The position numbers and the translations under genes were made by a program. The notes beneath the pieces were generated by a model that saw nothing but the letters and a program-made list of their open reading frames with translations, made no database searches and was not told where the DNA came from. Shown here piece by piece: positions 32,977-44,559 of a stretch of 64,000 nt of DNA. Origin of the DNA: Diploptera punctata (Eukaryota; Arthropoda; Insecta; Blattodea; Blaberidae); NCBI GenBank assembly GCA_030220185.1, contig JASPKZ010003432.1, positions 2,406,501 to 2,470,500 of the forward strand. Direction: 5' to 3'. Every line of letters begins with the position of its first letter. Position 1 is the first letter of the stretch.

Positions 32977-35900
32977 CTGTTAAGAGAAAATACATAACAT
33001 TATATACTATTATTACAGAAATTTAAAGTCTGACGAATCATGTACCAACATTATATCGGGGATTTAGATCATACTACCTACTTGGTAAGTTTAATGCTGG
33101 AAACAACTAGCTTACTATTTTAATCTACGAAAAGTTTCACACTGGCGTTAATGGAGGAGAAAACTTATTCTTTGCCAGTGCATATTCATACCTCTAGGAA
33201 TATACGTACAGCGAAGATTCTATACATTGGAAAAAGTACTGAAACATTCTTCAAATGCAGGCCTTATGGGCCATTTTGACTATGATTATTTTCCATCCCA
33301 CGTCAATGGAGATCTCCTCTGTGGTTTGCCATCGAGCTCTGCCAATAGCAAAGCAGCTGTGGGCACAGCTTATGAAAACAAGCACTGTCATCAGTAAGCT
33401 ATATTTGCATGTTCTTACTTCGATTACTTCCACGAAAGGCTAAATCCTATGAATATGAAATTATAAGGATATATGTTAATACAAACTTAGTAATGGTGGT
33501 TGTAACAGGAATATGATCCCTAGTTTTCTCGAATGATTGTTGTATGTTAGAAAGGAGCCACATAATGAATTTAGTTGAAACTTTTTTTTTTAAGTTTGGT
33601 ATCATAAGTTGTAAGGATTATAAGTTTAGATGCCACGCTGTAAGTCCATAATTGTTCATGGCGGCTAAGATGCATGGATGCATCATTCTTAGATAATGAT
33701 TCGAAAAGAAAATAGGATGTTTAGTTCTGTGCTTCCACCGATTTTACCTTGAGAAAATTCTCGGTGCTCCTTTTATAGGGGAAAATTCTCCATCTCTCGT
33801 TGTCCAGTTTCGAACCTGGGCCTCTTCGCTCATAGCAAACGCTCTACACAACAGCATTAAAGCGAATTTGTAATTAAAATGAATATCTGTTTATAAGGCA
33901 TGTCTACTAACCTGAAATTCTCCCTCTCCAATCGTGAGGTTGTCGCTACGTCGTCTTATTTTCTCAGTCCTTTCAACAACTTGGAATTCCCGAAACTCGC
34001 TGCGGCTTGTTGTCTCGGAGAACATCTCTCCTTCCAGTTTTGTCCATGTATTCCTCCTGATTAGCGGAGGGCGTTCCCCAGGTTCTCCTGTGTATTCTGT
34101 TACGGTTTTCCTCTGACCAATAAACTCTCCTCCAGTCTTCAAATTATCATCAGGTTTTTTAACTTCGGCCCTCTCTCCTCGTACAACTGTGTATTCATTC
34201 TTCCTTTCTCCAATAAAAAGACCTTCTGGTTTCAAGTTATCTTCAGGCTTTTTAATGGGCGATCGTTCACCATAAGTTGCAGTAAATTCATCTCTCTTTC
34301 TACCGGTGAATTCTCCTTCAGGTTTTAGGTTATCCTCCGGTTTTTTAATTGGTGCTCTTTCAACTTTAACAGCTGTAAATTCGTCCCTTTTCCTACCTTC
34401 GAAGTCACCTTCTGGGCGAAGATTGTCCACAGGTTTTTTAACATCGGCTCTTTCTCCTTGTGTAGGTTTGAAGTCATCTTTTGATTTTGGACTTCCTTGA
34501 AATTCTCCTTCGGGTTTTAAATTATCTTTTGGCTTCTTAACATCAGCTCGCTCCCCTCTAAAAGGAATAAAATCTTCCTTGGACTTGGGAGTTCCTTCAA
34601 AGTCTCCTTCTGGGCGAAGATTATCTTTAGGTTTTTTAACTGGCGCGCGTTCACCTTGAGTTGGCTGGAACTCATCTCTAGACCTAGGCTTTCCTTCAAA
34701 TTCACCTTCCGGCCGTAAGTTATCTTGCGGTTTTTTGATATCTGCTCTTTCTCCTATGGCTGGTTTGTAATCATCTTTAGACTTAGGAGTTGCCTCGAAA
34801 GTACCTTCTGGTTTTAAATTATCTTGTGGCTTTTTGATGTCAGCACGATCTCCTATTGCTGGTTTGAAGTCGTCTCGGGATTTCGGTTTACCTACAAAGT
34901 CTCCCTCAGGTTTTAAGTTGTCTTTTGGTTTTTTAACCTCAGCTCTTTCACCCGGTCCAATCTTCGGCCGTTGTGGTCTGTCAAAGTCACCCTCCAATTT
35001 TAAATTATCAGGATGTTTGACAATATCTGGCCTTTCTCCAGGGCCGTACTTTGATGGACTCGGTCTTTCAAATTCGCCTTCTGGCCTCAAGTTATCTTTT
35101 GGCTTCTTGACTTCTGCCCTTTCACCTGGCCCATATTGTGCTGGCTCAGGTCTTTCAAAATCGCCTTCTGGCCTCAAGTTGTCTTTTGGTTTCCTGACTT
35201 CTACCCTTTCACCTGGCCCATATTTTGCTGGCTCAGGCCTTTCAAATTCCCCTTCTGGTCTCAAGTTATCTTTTGGCTTCTTGACGTCTGCTCTTTCACC
35301 TGGCCCATATTTTGCTGGCTCAGGTCTTTCAAATTCCCCTTCTGGTCTCAAGTTATCTTTTGGCTTCTTGACGTCTGCTCTTTCACCTGGCCCATATTTT
35401 GCTGGCTCAGGTCTTTCAAATTCGCCTTCTGGCCTCAAATTATCTTTTGGTTTCTTAACTTCTGCCCTTTCACCTGGCCCATATTTTACTGGTTCAGGTC
35501 TTTCAAATTCGCCTTCTGGCCGCAAATTATCTTTTGGTTTCTTAACTTCTGCTCTTTCACCTGGTCCATACTTGGCTGGTTTAGGTCTGTCGAAATCTCC
35601 TTCCAACTTTAGATTATCATGATGTTTTACAACAATAGCCCGTTCACCTGGTCCTGATCTTTCTTTCTCCGGTCTGTAAAAGTCACCCTCTAATATTATA
35701 TTATCAGGATGTTTAACGATATCTGCTCTATCACCAAAGTTGTTTTTAGGAAGATATGGTCTTTCGTGTACACCTTCAGATTTTAAGTTGTCTTCAGGTT
35801 TTCTTATAGGAGATTTTTCACCTCTTACAACTGGAAAGTCTTCCTTTTTCATACCTGTGAAATCTCCTTCTGGTTTCAAATTATCCTCTGGTTTCTTAAT

Positions 35901-37963
35901 CTGTGCTCTCTCACCTCTTGTTGCTGTGAATTCATCACGCCTTTCACCTATGAAATCACCTTCCAGCTTCAAATTATCCTGATATTTCTTAATTTCAGCT
36001 CTTTCTCCACGCGTCACTAAGAAATCATCTCTCCTCTGTCCTGTGAATTCTCCTTCCAACCTTAAGTGATCTTCGTGACGCTTGATTTCAGCACGTTCTC
36101 CTCTTGTAACAACATATTCATCTCGTCTTTGCCCAGTAAACTCTCCTTCCATTTTCAGATGATCCTCATGCTTCCTTATTTCGGCTCTATCGCCCCTTAC
36201 GGCTGTAAATTCTTCCCTTCTTTGTCCAGTAAACTCGCCTTCTAGTTTCAAGTTATCTGCTCTTCTGGTTACATCAGCCCGTTCACCTCTAACAACCCTG
36301 AATTCCTCTTTCACATGACTTTGTCCCATAAAATCTCCTTCGAGTTTCAAGTGATCTTCATGATGGCGAACTTCTGCTCTTTCTCCACGTACAGCTTGGA
36401 ATTCTTTTCTAACATGACTTTGGCCAGTGAATTCGCCTTCCATTTTGAGATTATCATGATGTTTAACAACTGGAGCTCTTTCTCCTCTGACTGGTTTGAA
36501 GTCTTCTCTAAGATGTGGAGATCCTTGGAATTCTCCTTCAATATGTAAATGGTCTTCATGGCGTCGAATTTCTGCTCTTTCACCACGAACAACTTTAAAT
36601 TCCTCCTTAAGACGGCTTTGTCCAGTGAATTCCCCTTCCAGTTTAAGATGGTCATGGTGTTTAACAACTGGTGCCCTTTCTCCGATAACAGGTTTATAAT
36701 CTTCCCGCATATGAGGGGATCCCTGGAAATCCCCTTCCAGATGGAGATGGTCTTCATATCTGTATCTGAAAAAAGAATTGCTTTATTGTGAAAAATATAG
36801 ACTTATCATAATTTTAAAATATTATAATAATACCTGTCTACGATATTCTATACTTGATAATTTTATAAAGGTTTGCTTGACATATCAATTTTTTAATAAA
36901 CTAACCAATAGAGTTTACCAAATATGACGAAGTATGCCTGATGGAAAACAATGAAACATAGAGGCTAACTGTCACTCGAATTTAGACGTTCATGACCGCG
37001 CGGAGATAAGCTCTCCATATATCCCTCTCCTAAGCTAATGTGTTCCAATCCAACGCTATATAATTAATTTACCTCAAATCATAGTTAATGCTATGATCCC
37101 ACCTCTCTATTCATTTACGCACTGGGCGCTTTCCATATGGTTTTCCTACAAGAGTTTTTATGACCCTCTTTAATTCCCCATTCGTACCACATGTCCTGCC
37201 CATCGAAATCTACGAGACATAACTGTTCTTATTACATCTGGTTTTCCATAAAGATCATTTTGTTTACTGTTAAGATAATACGGAGAGACAAAACAATACA
37301 ATTTGGAATTTGTATAATAGATACATGTACGTAGAAGAAGATGGAACTACAGTTTAATTGAAGGGTAATACTGAATGAAAGGGAAAAATCATGAACCAGA
37401 ATTTGAAAGATGATGATTTCTCAAGATATAGATAGAGCCCTTCAGCGTGGTTGTTAAAATTTGTGCTATAGAATTTTGCCAATTCCTAGTTGCTTCAGGA
37501 ATTATTTTTTTCGGCATTGTATCTCTAGCGTCTATAAGTAAATCTATTTAACAGAGATAGCAGCAACCTGTGACTAGCAGTCTGGGCCAATGGCTTTTAA
37601 TTTCACATCAAATTCTTTTCATTTAGAAAATTCCATCATTTTAACCATGGACACACTACTCCAAAATTACCACGATATACGGCTATATAGGCCTACTACA
37701 GTATGATTGACAAATGTTACCTGGCTTGTCTTTCAGCGTGTTTTTCATCGTAGTCTGCTTTGTAAGCGGATACAGTGTTCAATTCTCCGTCAGGAAGTTC
37801 CAAGGCAGTGTGTAGTCTCTGTAGGCGAGGTCTCTGAACGTCTTCAGGGGAATATGCAGGATATGCAGCGTGGGACAGAGATGTTATTCCGCTCAGCCCT
37901 GTATCAGATTCCACACCGAATGGTGCACCATCTGACTGCGGCCGGTGAGTACACCGATGTCTC
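20330..37963 (-). CDS. giant tandem-repeat protein gene (5'-incomplete, three exons)
   Basis: Three exons join with matching phases: donor CCAG|GTAACA (37721) to acceptor TTTTTTCAG|A (36765) rebuilds an Arg codon, and donor TTTCAG|GTTAGT (33912) to acceptor TCTTAACAG|GGA (32976) joins whole codons. The product is at least about 5,250 residues. Nearly all of it is about 150 modules of 29-33 residues with core DNL, EG[ED]F, SRDDF and GERAD, highly charged and probably unfolded or extended, with no signal peptide or membrane segment seen. The final ~430 residues are Ser/Thr/Gln-rich. Family unknown to me. Module style recalls microtubule-associated MAP6/SAXO repeats (inference only); a structural filament or scaffold role is plausible. 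Five indels interrupt the last exon. No start codon or promoter was identified, so further 5' exons must lie above 37963. Confidence 0.85.
23100..23840 (-). repeat. 183-bp tandem array inside the coding exon
   Basis: Four almost identical copies of a 61-residue two-module unit follow each other: a 32-residue module (DGHRTRDDFTPGKGERPSPI) and a 29-residue module (DRPMHEMPGKGDRASVVKHP). The marker CAGGATGTCTTATAGG recurs at about 23117, 23300, 23483 and 23666. Copy-to-copy differences are a few bases, so the array is young or homogenised. Confidence 0.85.
26185..27333 (-). repeat. 1.15-kb duplicated segment, copy A
   Basis: From about 26185 to 27333 the sequence is almost base-for-base the same as 30447-31597. 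It carries one extra T in the run at 26592-26595 (four against three), which causes a frame break. Identity ends abruptly on both sides, at module-like positions. Confidence 0.85.
30447..31597 (-). repeat. 1.15-kb duplicated segment, copy B
   Basis: The counterpart of 26185-27333, offset 4,262-4,263 bp. It has one extra T in the run at 31290-31295 (six against five), causing its own frame break, so each copy is intact where the other is broken. Confidence 0.85.
32977..33911 (-). other. intron of the giant gene (935 bp, phase 0)
   Basis: Bounded by GTTAGT at the donor and TTCTCTTAACAG at the acceptor. It contains a tRNA-like SINE relic near 33796-33860 (minus strand, B-box-like GGTTCGAAACTGG). 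Confidence 0.75.
33912..36765 (-). CDS. repeat exon 2 of the giant gene (951 codons)
   Basis: The exon is uninterrupted, begins inside the linker RYRYEDHLHLEGDF, and holds about 30 modules. The first ten carry a [ED]HL/DNL core with 31-33 residue spacing and TGQ..RDEF middles; then come about eight almost identical 29-residue units (ERPEPAKYGPGERAD); then 33-residue units (SKDDFKPTQGERADVKKP); then divergent ones ending GEGEFQ at the splice donor. Codon usage differs between modules, but the DNL, EG and GER positions are held, which implies selection on the protein. Confidence 0.85.
35040..35600 (-). repeat. 87-bp tandem array in the coding exon
   Basis: Six to seven consecutive 29-residue units of the form RPEGEFERPEPAKYGPGERA plus [DE]VKKPKDNL, differing by single residues, are encoded by DNA repeating every 87 bp. 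This is the simplest and most homogeneous zone of exon 2. Confidence 0.85.
36766..37720 (-). other. intron of the giant gene (955 bp)
   Basis: Bounded by GTAACA at the donor and CTTTTTTCAG at the acceptor. It splits an Arg codon AG|A. It carries a decayed LINE tail at 36975-37270. Confidence 0.7.
36975..37270 (-). repeat. LINE C-terminal fragment in the intron
   Basis: GTTCATGACCGCGCGGAGAT, AAGCTCTCCATATATCCCTC and CAAATCATAGTTAATGCT match the antisense of 55436-55875. It is in the same transcriptional orientation as the host gene. Confidence 0.6.
37721..37963 (-). CDS. exon (N-terminal side) of the giant repeat gene
   Basis: The exon opens after acceptor TTATAG and ends at donor CCAG|GTAACA. 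It encodes 81 residues, including LPDGELNTVSAYKADYDEKH just before the first module, so the pattern 'short aromatic Y-K-x-[DE]-[YF] segment plus basic linker' is already present. The part before it (RHRCTH... to ...SPEDVQRPRLQR) is not repetitive. It needs two bases from an upstream exon for its first codon, so it is internal. No upstream exon could be identified by eye between here and 64000. Confidence 0.7.
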
Positions 37964-38476
37964 CTATAACATAGAATATTTTTTAAAGAAATCTGCCAAC
38001 TGAACAGGGTTTAAATACACCATAGGTGTTATTATTTATAACATATAAGCATGTCTTCATCAGGCGCTACCATATTTATACATTTCCCTCACGTTATGAT
38101 AAAAATAGCCATACTCTGGAGAGAAATAAAGAGAGGTGATTGTTAATAAATTATTAATTGAAGAAGATGGTATGAAATGTTTATTTTTCTATTTCGAGTA
38201 ACAATCTAGTATTCCACAAATTTGGAAAGTATAGGTCTGTGTTAATACAAAGAAGCAACAAATGTGTAAACTAAAAAAAAAAGAATAATAATAATTTGGG
38301 GCTCCAAACTAAAAATAATAAAAAAATAATTATGAAGGTATATGACTCAGTAATTTTTAAAGACAATTTCAAAATTCTTCACAATTCTGTTGGGAAATTA
38401 ATAGCCTAGAATTTGGCTTTTTCAGAATTTTAATAATTCATGCCAGAAGTTAGATACAATTAGTCCCTACAATTAA

Positions 38477-38600
38477 AGAGAAAAAAATATGCCTGAAGCG
38501 GGATTTGAATCCAAGATCTCCAGCTTTACACCATTGTGCTATTCAGGCAATCTAGGAACAGACACAGATTTTTTTTTTTCTATTTGAAATCTCCGTGTAC
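38477..38600 (-). mobile_element. decayed tRNA-like TIR element
   Basis: AAAGAGAAAAAAATATGCCT on the left and TTTTTTCTATTTGAAAT on the right are weak inverted ends like those at 18788-18951. The enclosed minus-strand sequence keeps the acceptor pairs GCCTGAA/TTCAGGC and a GGATTCAAATCC B box but has lost much of the rest. Confidence 0.4.
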
Positions 38601-39512
38601 CTAATACAACAGGGCTGCATCTACTAAGAAGGTATTATGATGAAATTTATTTCGTGCCATATCAGGTAATTAAGAACATAATCGAAATTGACGACTTCCA
38701 TGGTAACTGACGTAATAATCTCATCAAAACAAAATAACACAATTTTTTGTAGCCTATAGAAAGTAGGAAATTAACTTTTTCTCTTCAAAACATATATATG
38801 TTTCAAACTCTTTAACAGAAAATTGTGAAGTTTCAATCTTTAATAATTGTATTTAAAATGTACGATTTTATTTTGGTAACTAATGTAACTGTAGAGTGAC
38901 ATCATGTTTTACAGGGTGAGAGTAAAATAATAAATATGAAGTTTAATTTTATTTCAACTAGCAATTATATATAGAAGAAAAATACAAAATACGTGTTTTG
39001 AGTATTATGTTCTAATAAATTTTAGTCACTAATTATACAAAATAAAGGTAACTGACGCAATAAACAATATATCTGAGTGGTAAGAGAGTTTTGATTTAAA
39101 AAAAGTTCGTTATTACGAATGAGTTTCTTCATATTTTACAATATTTTAGGATGTAGACACTTGGAAATCTTTTTAATAGTCCATATAAAACTTTGGGAAG
39201 CAGGGAAGATAATTTAATCTCCTTGTGTTATGTAAATTTTGACGCGGAATTCACCATTAATAAGCCTTTAAAATCAATTTGTAGTAATTTTTAATAAACA
39301 TGTGGATATCAAGAATGAAATAATTACAAATTTAAACTTTGGAACAATACAAAGTTTTAAACGAGATCTAGACGAAATGTTATAATTTTTTTTGTAGATA
39401 CCTTCATTTTTTAGAGTAGGCCCTGATGTGACTGTTTATCTGTCATATGATTGAAAATCAAACTTAAGGAATAATGTAGTGAAATATTAAAATGCATGCA
39501 AGAGTAAATCGT
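38601..39512. other. AT-rich spacer, no gene seen
   Basis: No gene is supported. GGTATTATGATGAAATTTAT near 38631 resembles AGTATTATCATGAAATTTAT near 46626, so part may be a shared old repeat. Confidence 0.35.
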
Positions 39513-39838
39513 CCACCGCTGTGGTCTCGAGGTAGCGTGCTGCCTTGTCACGCAGCGGGCGCGGGTTCGATTCCCGGTCGGGACAGGCTCCTAGGTGAGG
39601 TTTTCTTCGGGGTTTTTCCTCACCTGTAAGACAAATGTCAGGAAGCGTAGGGCCCAACAGTCTCCGAAAATCATCCGGCCATCATCACCATCATCGTCCT
39701 TATAATTATCCTCATCATCCTTCACCGGTGTGGAAAGCAACGGGAACCTATAACTCCCTAATAAAGCTGCAAAGCATAGCATAAAAATGCTATGATTGCA
39801 GTGAAAGACCTGCTTTCGGGCAGAATTACTATGGATGG
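39513..39838 (+). repeat. tRNA-derived SINE (family 1), nearly full length
   Basis: The head CCACCGCTGTGGTCTCGAGG and the B box GGTTCGATTCCCGG form an internal pol III promoter. The body (GGTGAGGTTTTCTTCGGGG, CCTCACCTGTAAGACAAATG) continues to CTGCTTTCGGGCAGAATTAC and is matched by the reverse copy 59431-59725. Confidence 0.7.
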
Positions 39839-40071
39839 AAGGAAGAGTAAATCTTTACTTTTTTTAATGACATTTAAAAAACTTGTGAGGTTGTAGGCTA
39901 TATACTCGTACATATATATGCCAAGGCGTAGGACTACGGATAGGTCAAAAAATAAAATAAAATTATTCACTACTTCAACCATCCTCATCTATTAATCGTT
40001 TCATCATAATTCTCCAAGATTGACACAGTTTGTTAATACGATTACTATATATATATATATTTTTTTTTTTT

Positions 40072-40468
40072 TTTGCAAATGCCCAGGTTGTCTTTCGACA
40101 TTCCTGGTGTTCTCTCCTGGCAAGGCGTACTTGTAACCCACTTCTGAGGTTGGGGCGCCTGGAAGGCGGGGTTACGTTGCCCCGATGATATGATGGGTGA
40201 TGATGATGATAGTGGTGTGCTAGGGGAGTCCCTAATCCTAAGCTTAATCTAAGATTGATATGAATGATGATTGCGATGGCCATATGATTTCGGGGACCTT
40301 TTGGGCCTTAAATTTTTCCTGACATTTGTCTTACAGGTGAGGAAAAATCCCGATAAAAACCTCACCCAGAAAAAAACTGTCCCGACCGGGGATCGAACCC
40401 GGGCCCGCTGCGCTGCGTGACAAGGCAGCACACTACCCTCTACCCCGCGTCGAGACACAGCGGTGGAG
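40072..40468 (-). repeat. tRNA-derived SINE (family 1)
   Basis: Antisense copy with GGGGATCGAACCCGGGCCCG (B box reversed) and CATTTGTCTTACAGGTGAGG. Its 3' part (GGTTGGGGCGCCTGGAAGGC) differs from the copy at 39513 but matches that at 42310, so two 3' tail types share one head. Confidence 0.7.
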
Positions 40469-41879
40469 ACCCAGAATACTCAATATAATAATTGAAAACT
40501 ATACAAAAAACAACTATCAGATTTCTCTAAGAATTGTCTCACTTTTATCACATTTATTGATCAAATACGGAATCCTTGAAAAAAAATAAAGAGTTCCTAA
40601 CCCGAAAACTGAACTGTGCGTTTACATTGTAAACTCCAGTCTTATTCAGTGTCTCTTTTTTGTTTAATCTTATTTCGAATCGTAAGAGGAAAATTAATGA
40701 TCTTAGATGAAAATCAGAAGAGAGTTAGAGATTTTTGGACATGCAAACTTGAAAATGCGGAAATTCGTTCCTTTTCCGGGAGCAAGGCCGCTCTCGTGTT
40801 TAACATACCTAGAGCAAAGGTGGTTTTTTTTCCCTCTCAAGGAAAGACAAACCAAGTCAACGGCACGACATTCTACCAACATTACATTTGTTTAAGGCTC
40901 ATATTTCCGACTTTTTCTTCCTCCATGTACAGGAGGAAAGGGGCAAACGGAAGGGTTGTAGCCCCCCCCCTCGCGGCCTTAGACCAAATACTAAATGGCA
41001 GTATGGGTCATGGGAGTGGAACCCGGTGTGTCGGACCTCGAAGACGATCTACAACTCACATAGTACAGTTGAGTAGAGGTTCTCTCTCTATTCATCTTCA
41101 TAATACTGGGGTAGCTAAATAAATTTTTCAGTTCGTGATGCTCACAGTCTGCTCTCCTAGTCTGAATAAAGAACTAAAAAACTAATAGGCATATATGCCT
41201 ACATTTTGGAATTTTCTAATCTTAGGAGCCAAGAAATGTTTGTAGCAAATTTCAAGTTTCTAATGCTATATTGAAGTACGAAAAAAATCCCAGATATTTT
41301 TTCTTTTAGTTTTACTGAACTCTTTAACTCCTTCGTATAATATTGCTTATAAATAGGACATCTAATTTGCGATTACTATTATGTACTAATGGCAAAAGTC
41401 GCTCAAATAAACAATAATTATTTAATTAATAAACAATAACTGTTTTAACTGTCATTTAAGGGGACTTTATTTTGTTGGGAGCTGTTCATGAAAAATCACT
41501 GTAAAACAAGAACAATTATACAGAAATAATACATAACAAAAATTAGAGACATCGAACATCTGAAGAAAGAATACATATATTTTAAAAATTGCCGGGGAAA
41601 CGACTTTTAGCGATATTATACTGGAGCGTCTCCGGATATGAATTTATAAGCAATTGTTTCATTCAACATCATCTATCGTGTTTCAAAACTTGTCACAAAT
41701 TCACGGAACACCCTGCATAATATGCAAGTAGGCGAAGGTAAACCGATAGCTGTGGTCACACCAACACAGTTTTCAATGCTACTTAAATCATTAAATCTTT
41801 GTGGTTTATTGATTCATACATTATTGTATTAGCGAAGGTTGTCAGGAATTTAAAAAGCAACAAGTTGTAGACCAACGTA
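40469..41879. other. unrecognised; one 168-codon open frame (40616-41122, +)
   Basis: The open frame has no recognisable motif, contains a C8 homopolymer, and its second half (GTGGAACCCGGTGTGTCGGA) looks like repeat-derived DNA. I do not call it a gene. The remainder is AT-rich without signals. Confidence 0.3.
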
Positions 41880-42300
41880 ATCATAGCATTTTATAGTTTT
41901 CTTTCATCATCAAAATAGCATTACAGGTTCCTTTAGGAGTTTCCGCCAGGTTGATCTCTCTTTAGCCACATTTCACCTGTTCTTGATGCCCAGTTTCCTT
42001 ATGTTCTTTAACACTTCATCAATGTATTTTTTTATTCTTCCAACCTTTGTCTTCCTTTTGTTATGTTGTCAGTAATTTTTAAACAACGTTTATGATTCTT
42101 TATTTTCTGCACAATGCCCAGTCCATCTTAATTTAGTTATTTTAATTATGTCAGATGAGTTATATATAATTCATAGAGTTATTTCTTATTCTCCAGGTAT
42201 CATTTTTCATTAATTGGTCCATATATTTTCCTCAGAATTTTTATTTAAAAATCGTTCAATTTATTTTCATTAGATTTAATTAATACCTATAATTTATTTC
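41880..42300 (-). repeat. LINE tail, antisense
   Basis: CATCATCAAAATAGCATTAC, CACATTTCACCTGTTCTTGA and ACAATGCCCAGTCCATCTTA resemble antisense non-LTR retrotransposon 3' regions and parallel 2268-2410. No clean translation could be followed. Confidence 0.35.
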
Positions 42301-42309
42301 CCTATATCA

Positions 42310-42684
42310 AGGTGTGGTCTCGAGGTAGCGTGCTGCCTTGTCACGCAGCCGGCCCGGGTTCGATTCCCGGTCGGGACAGGCTCCTGGGTGAGGTTTTTTT
42401 TCGGGATTTTTCCTCACCTGTAAGACAAATGTCAGGATACTTTAAGGCCCAAATGGTCCCCGAACATCATCTGGCCATCATTATCATCAATATCATATTC
42501 ACCTCATTTGATTAAGTTTAGGTTTAAGGCCTCTCCTGGCGCATCATTACCCATATCATTGGGGCAGCGTAACCCCGCCTTCCAGGCGCCCCAACCTCAG
42601 AAGTGGGTTTAAGTAAGCCAATGCCAGGAGAGAATACCTGAAATGTCGAATGACAAATAGGTGGCATTGAAAAAAAAAAAAAAA
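42310..42684 (+). repeat. tRNA-derived SINE (family 1) with A-rich tail
   Basis: GTGTGGTCTCGAGGTAGCGT and GGTTCGATTCCCGGTCGGGA form the tRNA-like head, followed by GTAAGACAAATGTCAGGATA. The copy ends in a run of A (about 42670-42684), as expected of a retroposed SINE. Confidence 0.75.
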
Positions 42685-43489
42685 TCACACGTCATTGAAC
42701 TGCAGAAAGCGACGATCTTTGGGTGTAGTAAAATTACAAGGATATTAAATCAAATTAATTACGTAAATGGTTTTTACAGATAGAATCCTCATTGATAAAA
42801 TATACGTATTCGTGTAAAGTGGACCCAGATTAACCGAAATCCTTTGTCATGTTTAATTATTTTATACAGCCACCATGTCACATAATATCAAACCAACCCA
42901 TCAGCATACCAAATAGCATCTACGTAATAAAATATATATTTAGGAGTTTTTTTTCAACATTTGTAATATTCAATAGCAGAAATTAAGAATTGATTCTTAG
43001 CTGGAAAAACTTTAAAGTGGCCACTTTCATAAATATCACAAATAAACCCTTCTTCGCACAAAGAATAAAAGAAACTGGCCTTGAACCCGTCAAAGTTGAT
43101 AGGGGAAGAAATTAAAACATTTTCTGTTCGAGGGCAGCACCAATTAAAGAAGATATTAACAGGGTCCACTCAAACAGAAGGGTCCACATTACCTGAAACT
43201 TCCCTATATGTATACATTTTGTCATGCATTATTTTAAAATATCGGCAATATTGGTTTGGTTTCCATATAATAGTCCTTACATAAGGAACGTGGAATAGAA
43301 GAAAACTTTCCTTTCATTATTTTTCGATAAAAAAACTCTGTACCCATATCATTATTATCCATGTTGTTCATATTTAACTTTCATGTGTTGAAAGTTAAGA
43401 TTCAACACAGATAGTACAATGTTTATGTAAACACAAGGTTATTTCTTTCACAATGCAAAAACAATATCTCTCTCTGTCTTTATTTTAAT

Positions 43490-43680
43490 TTAACCTCTCG
43501 CTTTTAGGCACTTTTACATGACCCACGCCACCGGGCCTTACAGGGACACGACCTGTTGGAAGATGATTTGTAAAACTGGATCACACACTTTTTTGACCCA
43601 TAAGCACATGGAGGGCCTCTCTGGATGAGTAATCAGCTCAATCCCAGCAGTACATCCGAGACAACTTGAACATTAATACA
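43490..43680 (-). repeat. SINE 3' tail fragment
   Basis: CTTTTACATGACCCACGCCA and GGACACGACCTGTTGGAAGA resemble the inverse of 48400-48500. No tRNA head is attached. Confidence 0.45.
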
Positions 43681-43719
43681 AGACAGACCGTTGACTCATT
43701 CATTAATATTAATCAAGGG

Positions 43720-43890
43720 TGAATATGATATGGTGATTGTGATGGTTAGGCGATGTTTGGAGATTATTTGGGCCTTACAATTTCCCAACATTTGTCTAAA
43801 GGTGAGGAAAAACCTTGAAAAACCTCACCCTTGAAGCTTGTCCCGACTGGGGATCGAACTCCGGCCCGCTGCGTACAAGACAACGACATT
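43720..43890 (-). repeat. tRNA-derived SINE (family 1), partial
   Basis: GGTGAGGAAAAACCTTGAAA and GGGGATCGAACTCCGGCCCG are antisense to the family head. The A-box end is truncated. Confidence 0.6.
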
Positions 43891-44559
43891 ACTGAATGAC
43901 TTCTGCGGATAACGCAAAATTAACATATAGTATGCAATCCTCTACTCATGTCCGGCGTAATACCAGATCGAAGGATGAGATGAGATGAAGTCTTATTATT
44001 GAAGATCTGTGGTATACGCGGATTCCATTTGACCAGACCTATTGCACCATCGCAGGAAAATGAAGTGAAATTAAAGGAAACGGATGGCATGAATACGGAA
44101 AACTGATAGAGTTATGTTACTGTAGAATAACATATTGGGTGGGTTTTTGCAGGGTAGTACGGGAGAAATAAAAAAAATAACTTGCTCTAACTCTGATTCA
44201 TCTACTCCAACTACATGGAGCTCGGGGCCCAGAAGTGGATGAAGAGAGACTAACAACTTGAGTCATGAGCATCTCACAATATGTAATATCAAGGTAATAT
44301 TGCTAGATTCCACAAAAATCATCGAGAAACGACTTAAATTACACTTATTATTATTATTAGCCTATGTTTTCCCTTTACATACATTTAGGCGCTCTCCCCC
44401 TACAGGGAAGAATTTGAACCATACTAATGTAGTTACACTTGTTTTCGTATAGATGTAATTTTGAGTGGTCCGTGGTCAGCGTTCCGCCTCATACTGACAT
44501 CTAGGAAACCAAGGTAGTACTAGGACGGGAAAATTCGGTAAATTTTGCTTAGAGGCCTT

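Noticed and set aside
33251..33443. Open frames on both strands within the giant gene's intron, one with a hydrophobic start (minus strand)
   Set aside because: Only about 60 codons, inside a well-defined intron, with no splice or homology support.
35040..35600. Regular 87-bp spacing that could suggest a CRISPR-like array
   Set aside because: There are no variable spacers, the whole unit is coding, and the sequence is eukaryotic.
20385..36791. Many plus-strand open frames (up to 268 codons) antisense to the giant gene, rich in SPSGRKLS-type strings
   Set aside because: They are mirror images of the coding repeats; biased codons leave the reverse strand free of stops. They repeat with the same periods and have no independent signals.
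37940..37952. Consensus 5' splice site GGCCGGTGAGTAC on the plus strand
   Set aside because: It lies inside the minus-strand exon, the plus-strand open frame around it has no recognisable product, and no matching exon partner was found.
40616..41122. 168-codon open frame on the plus strand
   Set aside because: No motif, includes a C8 run, and the region has repeat-like character. It is described as unrecognised rather than called a gene.
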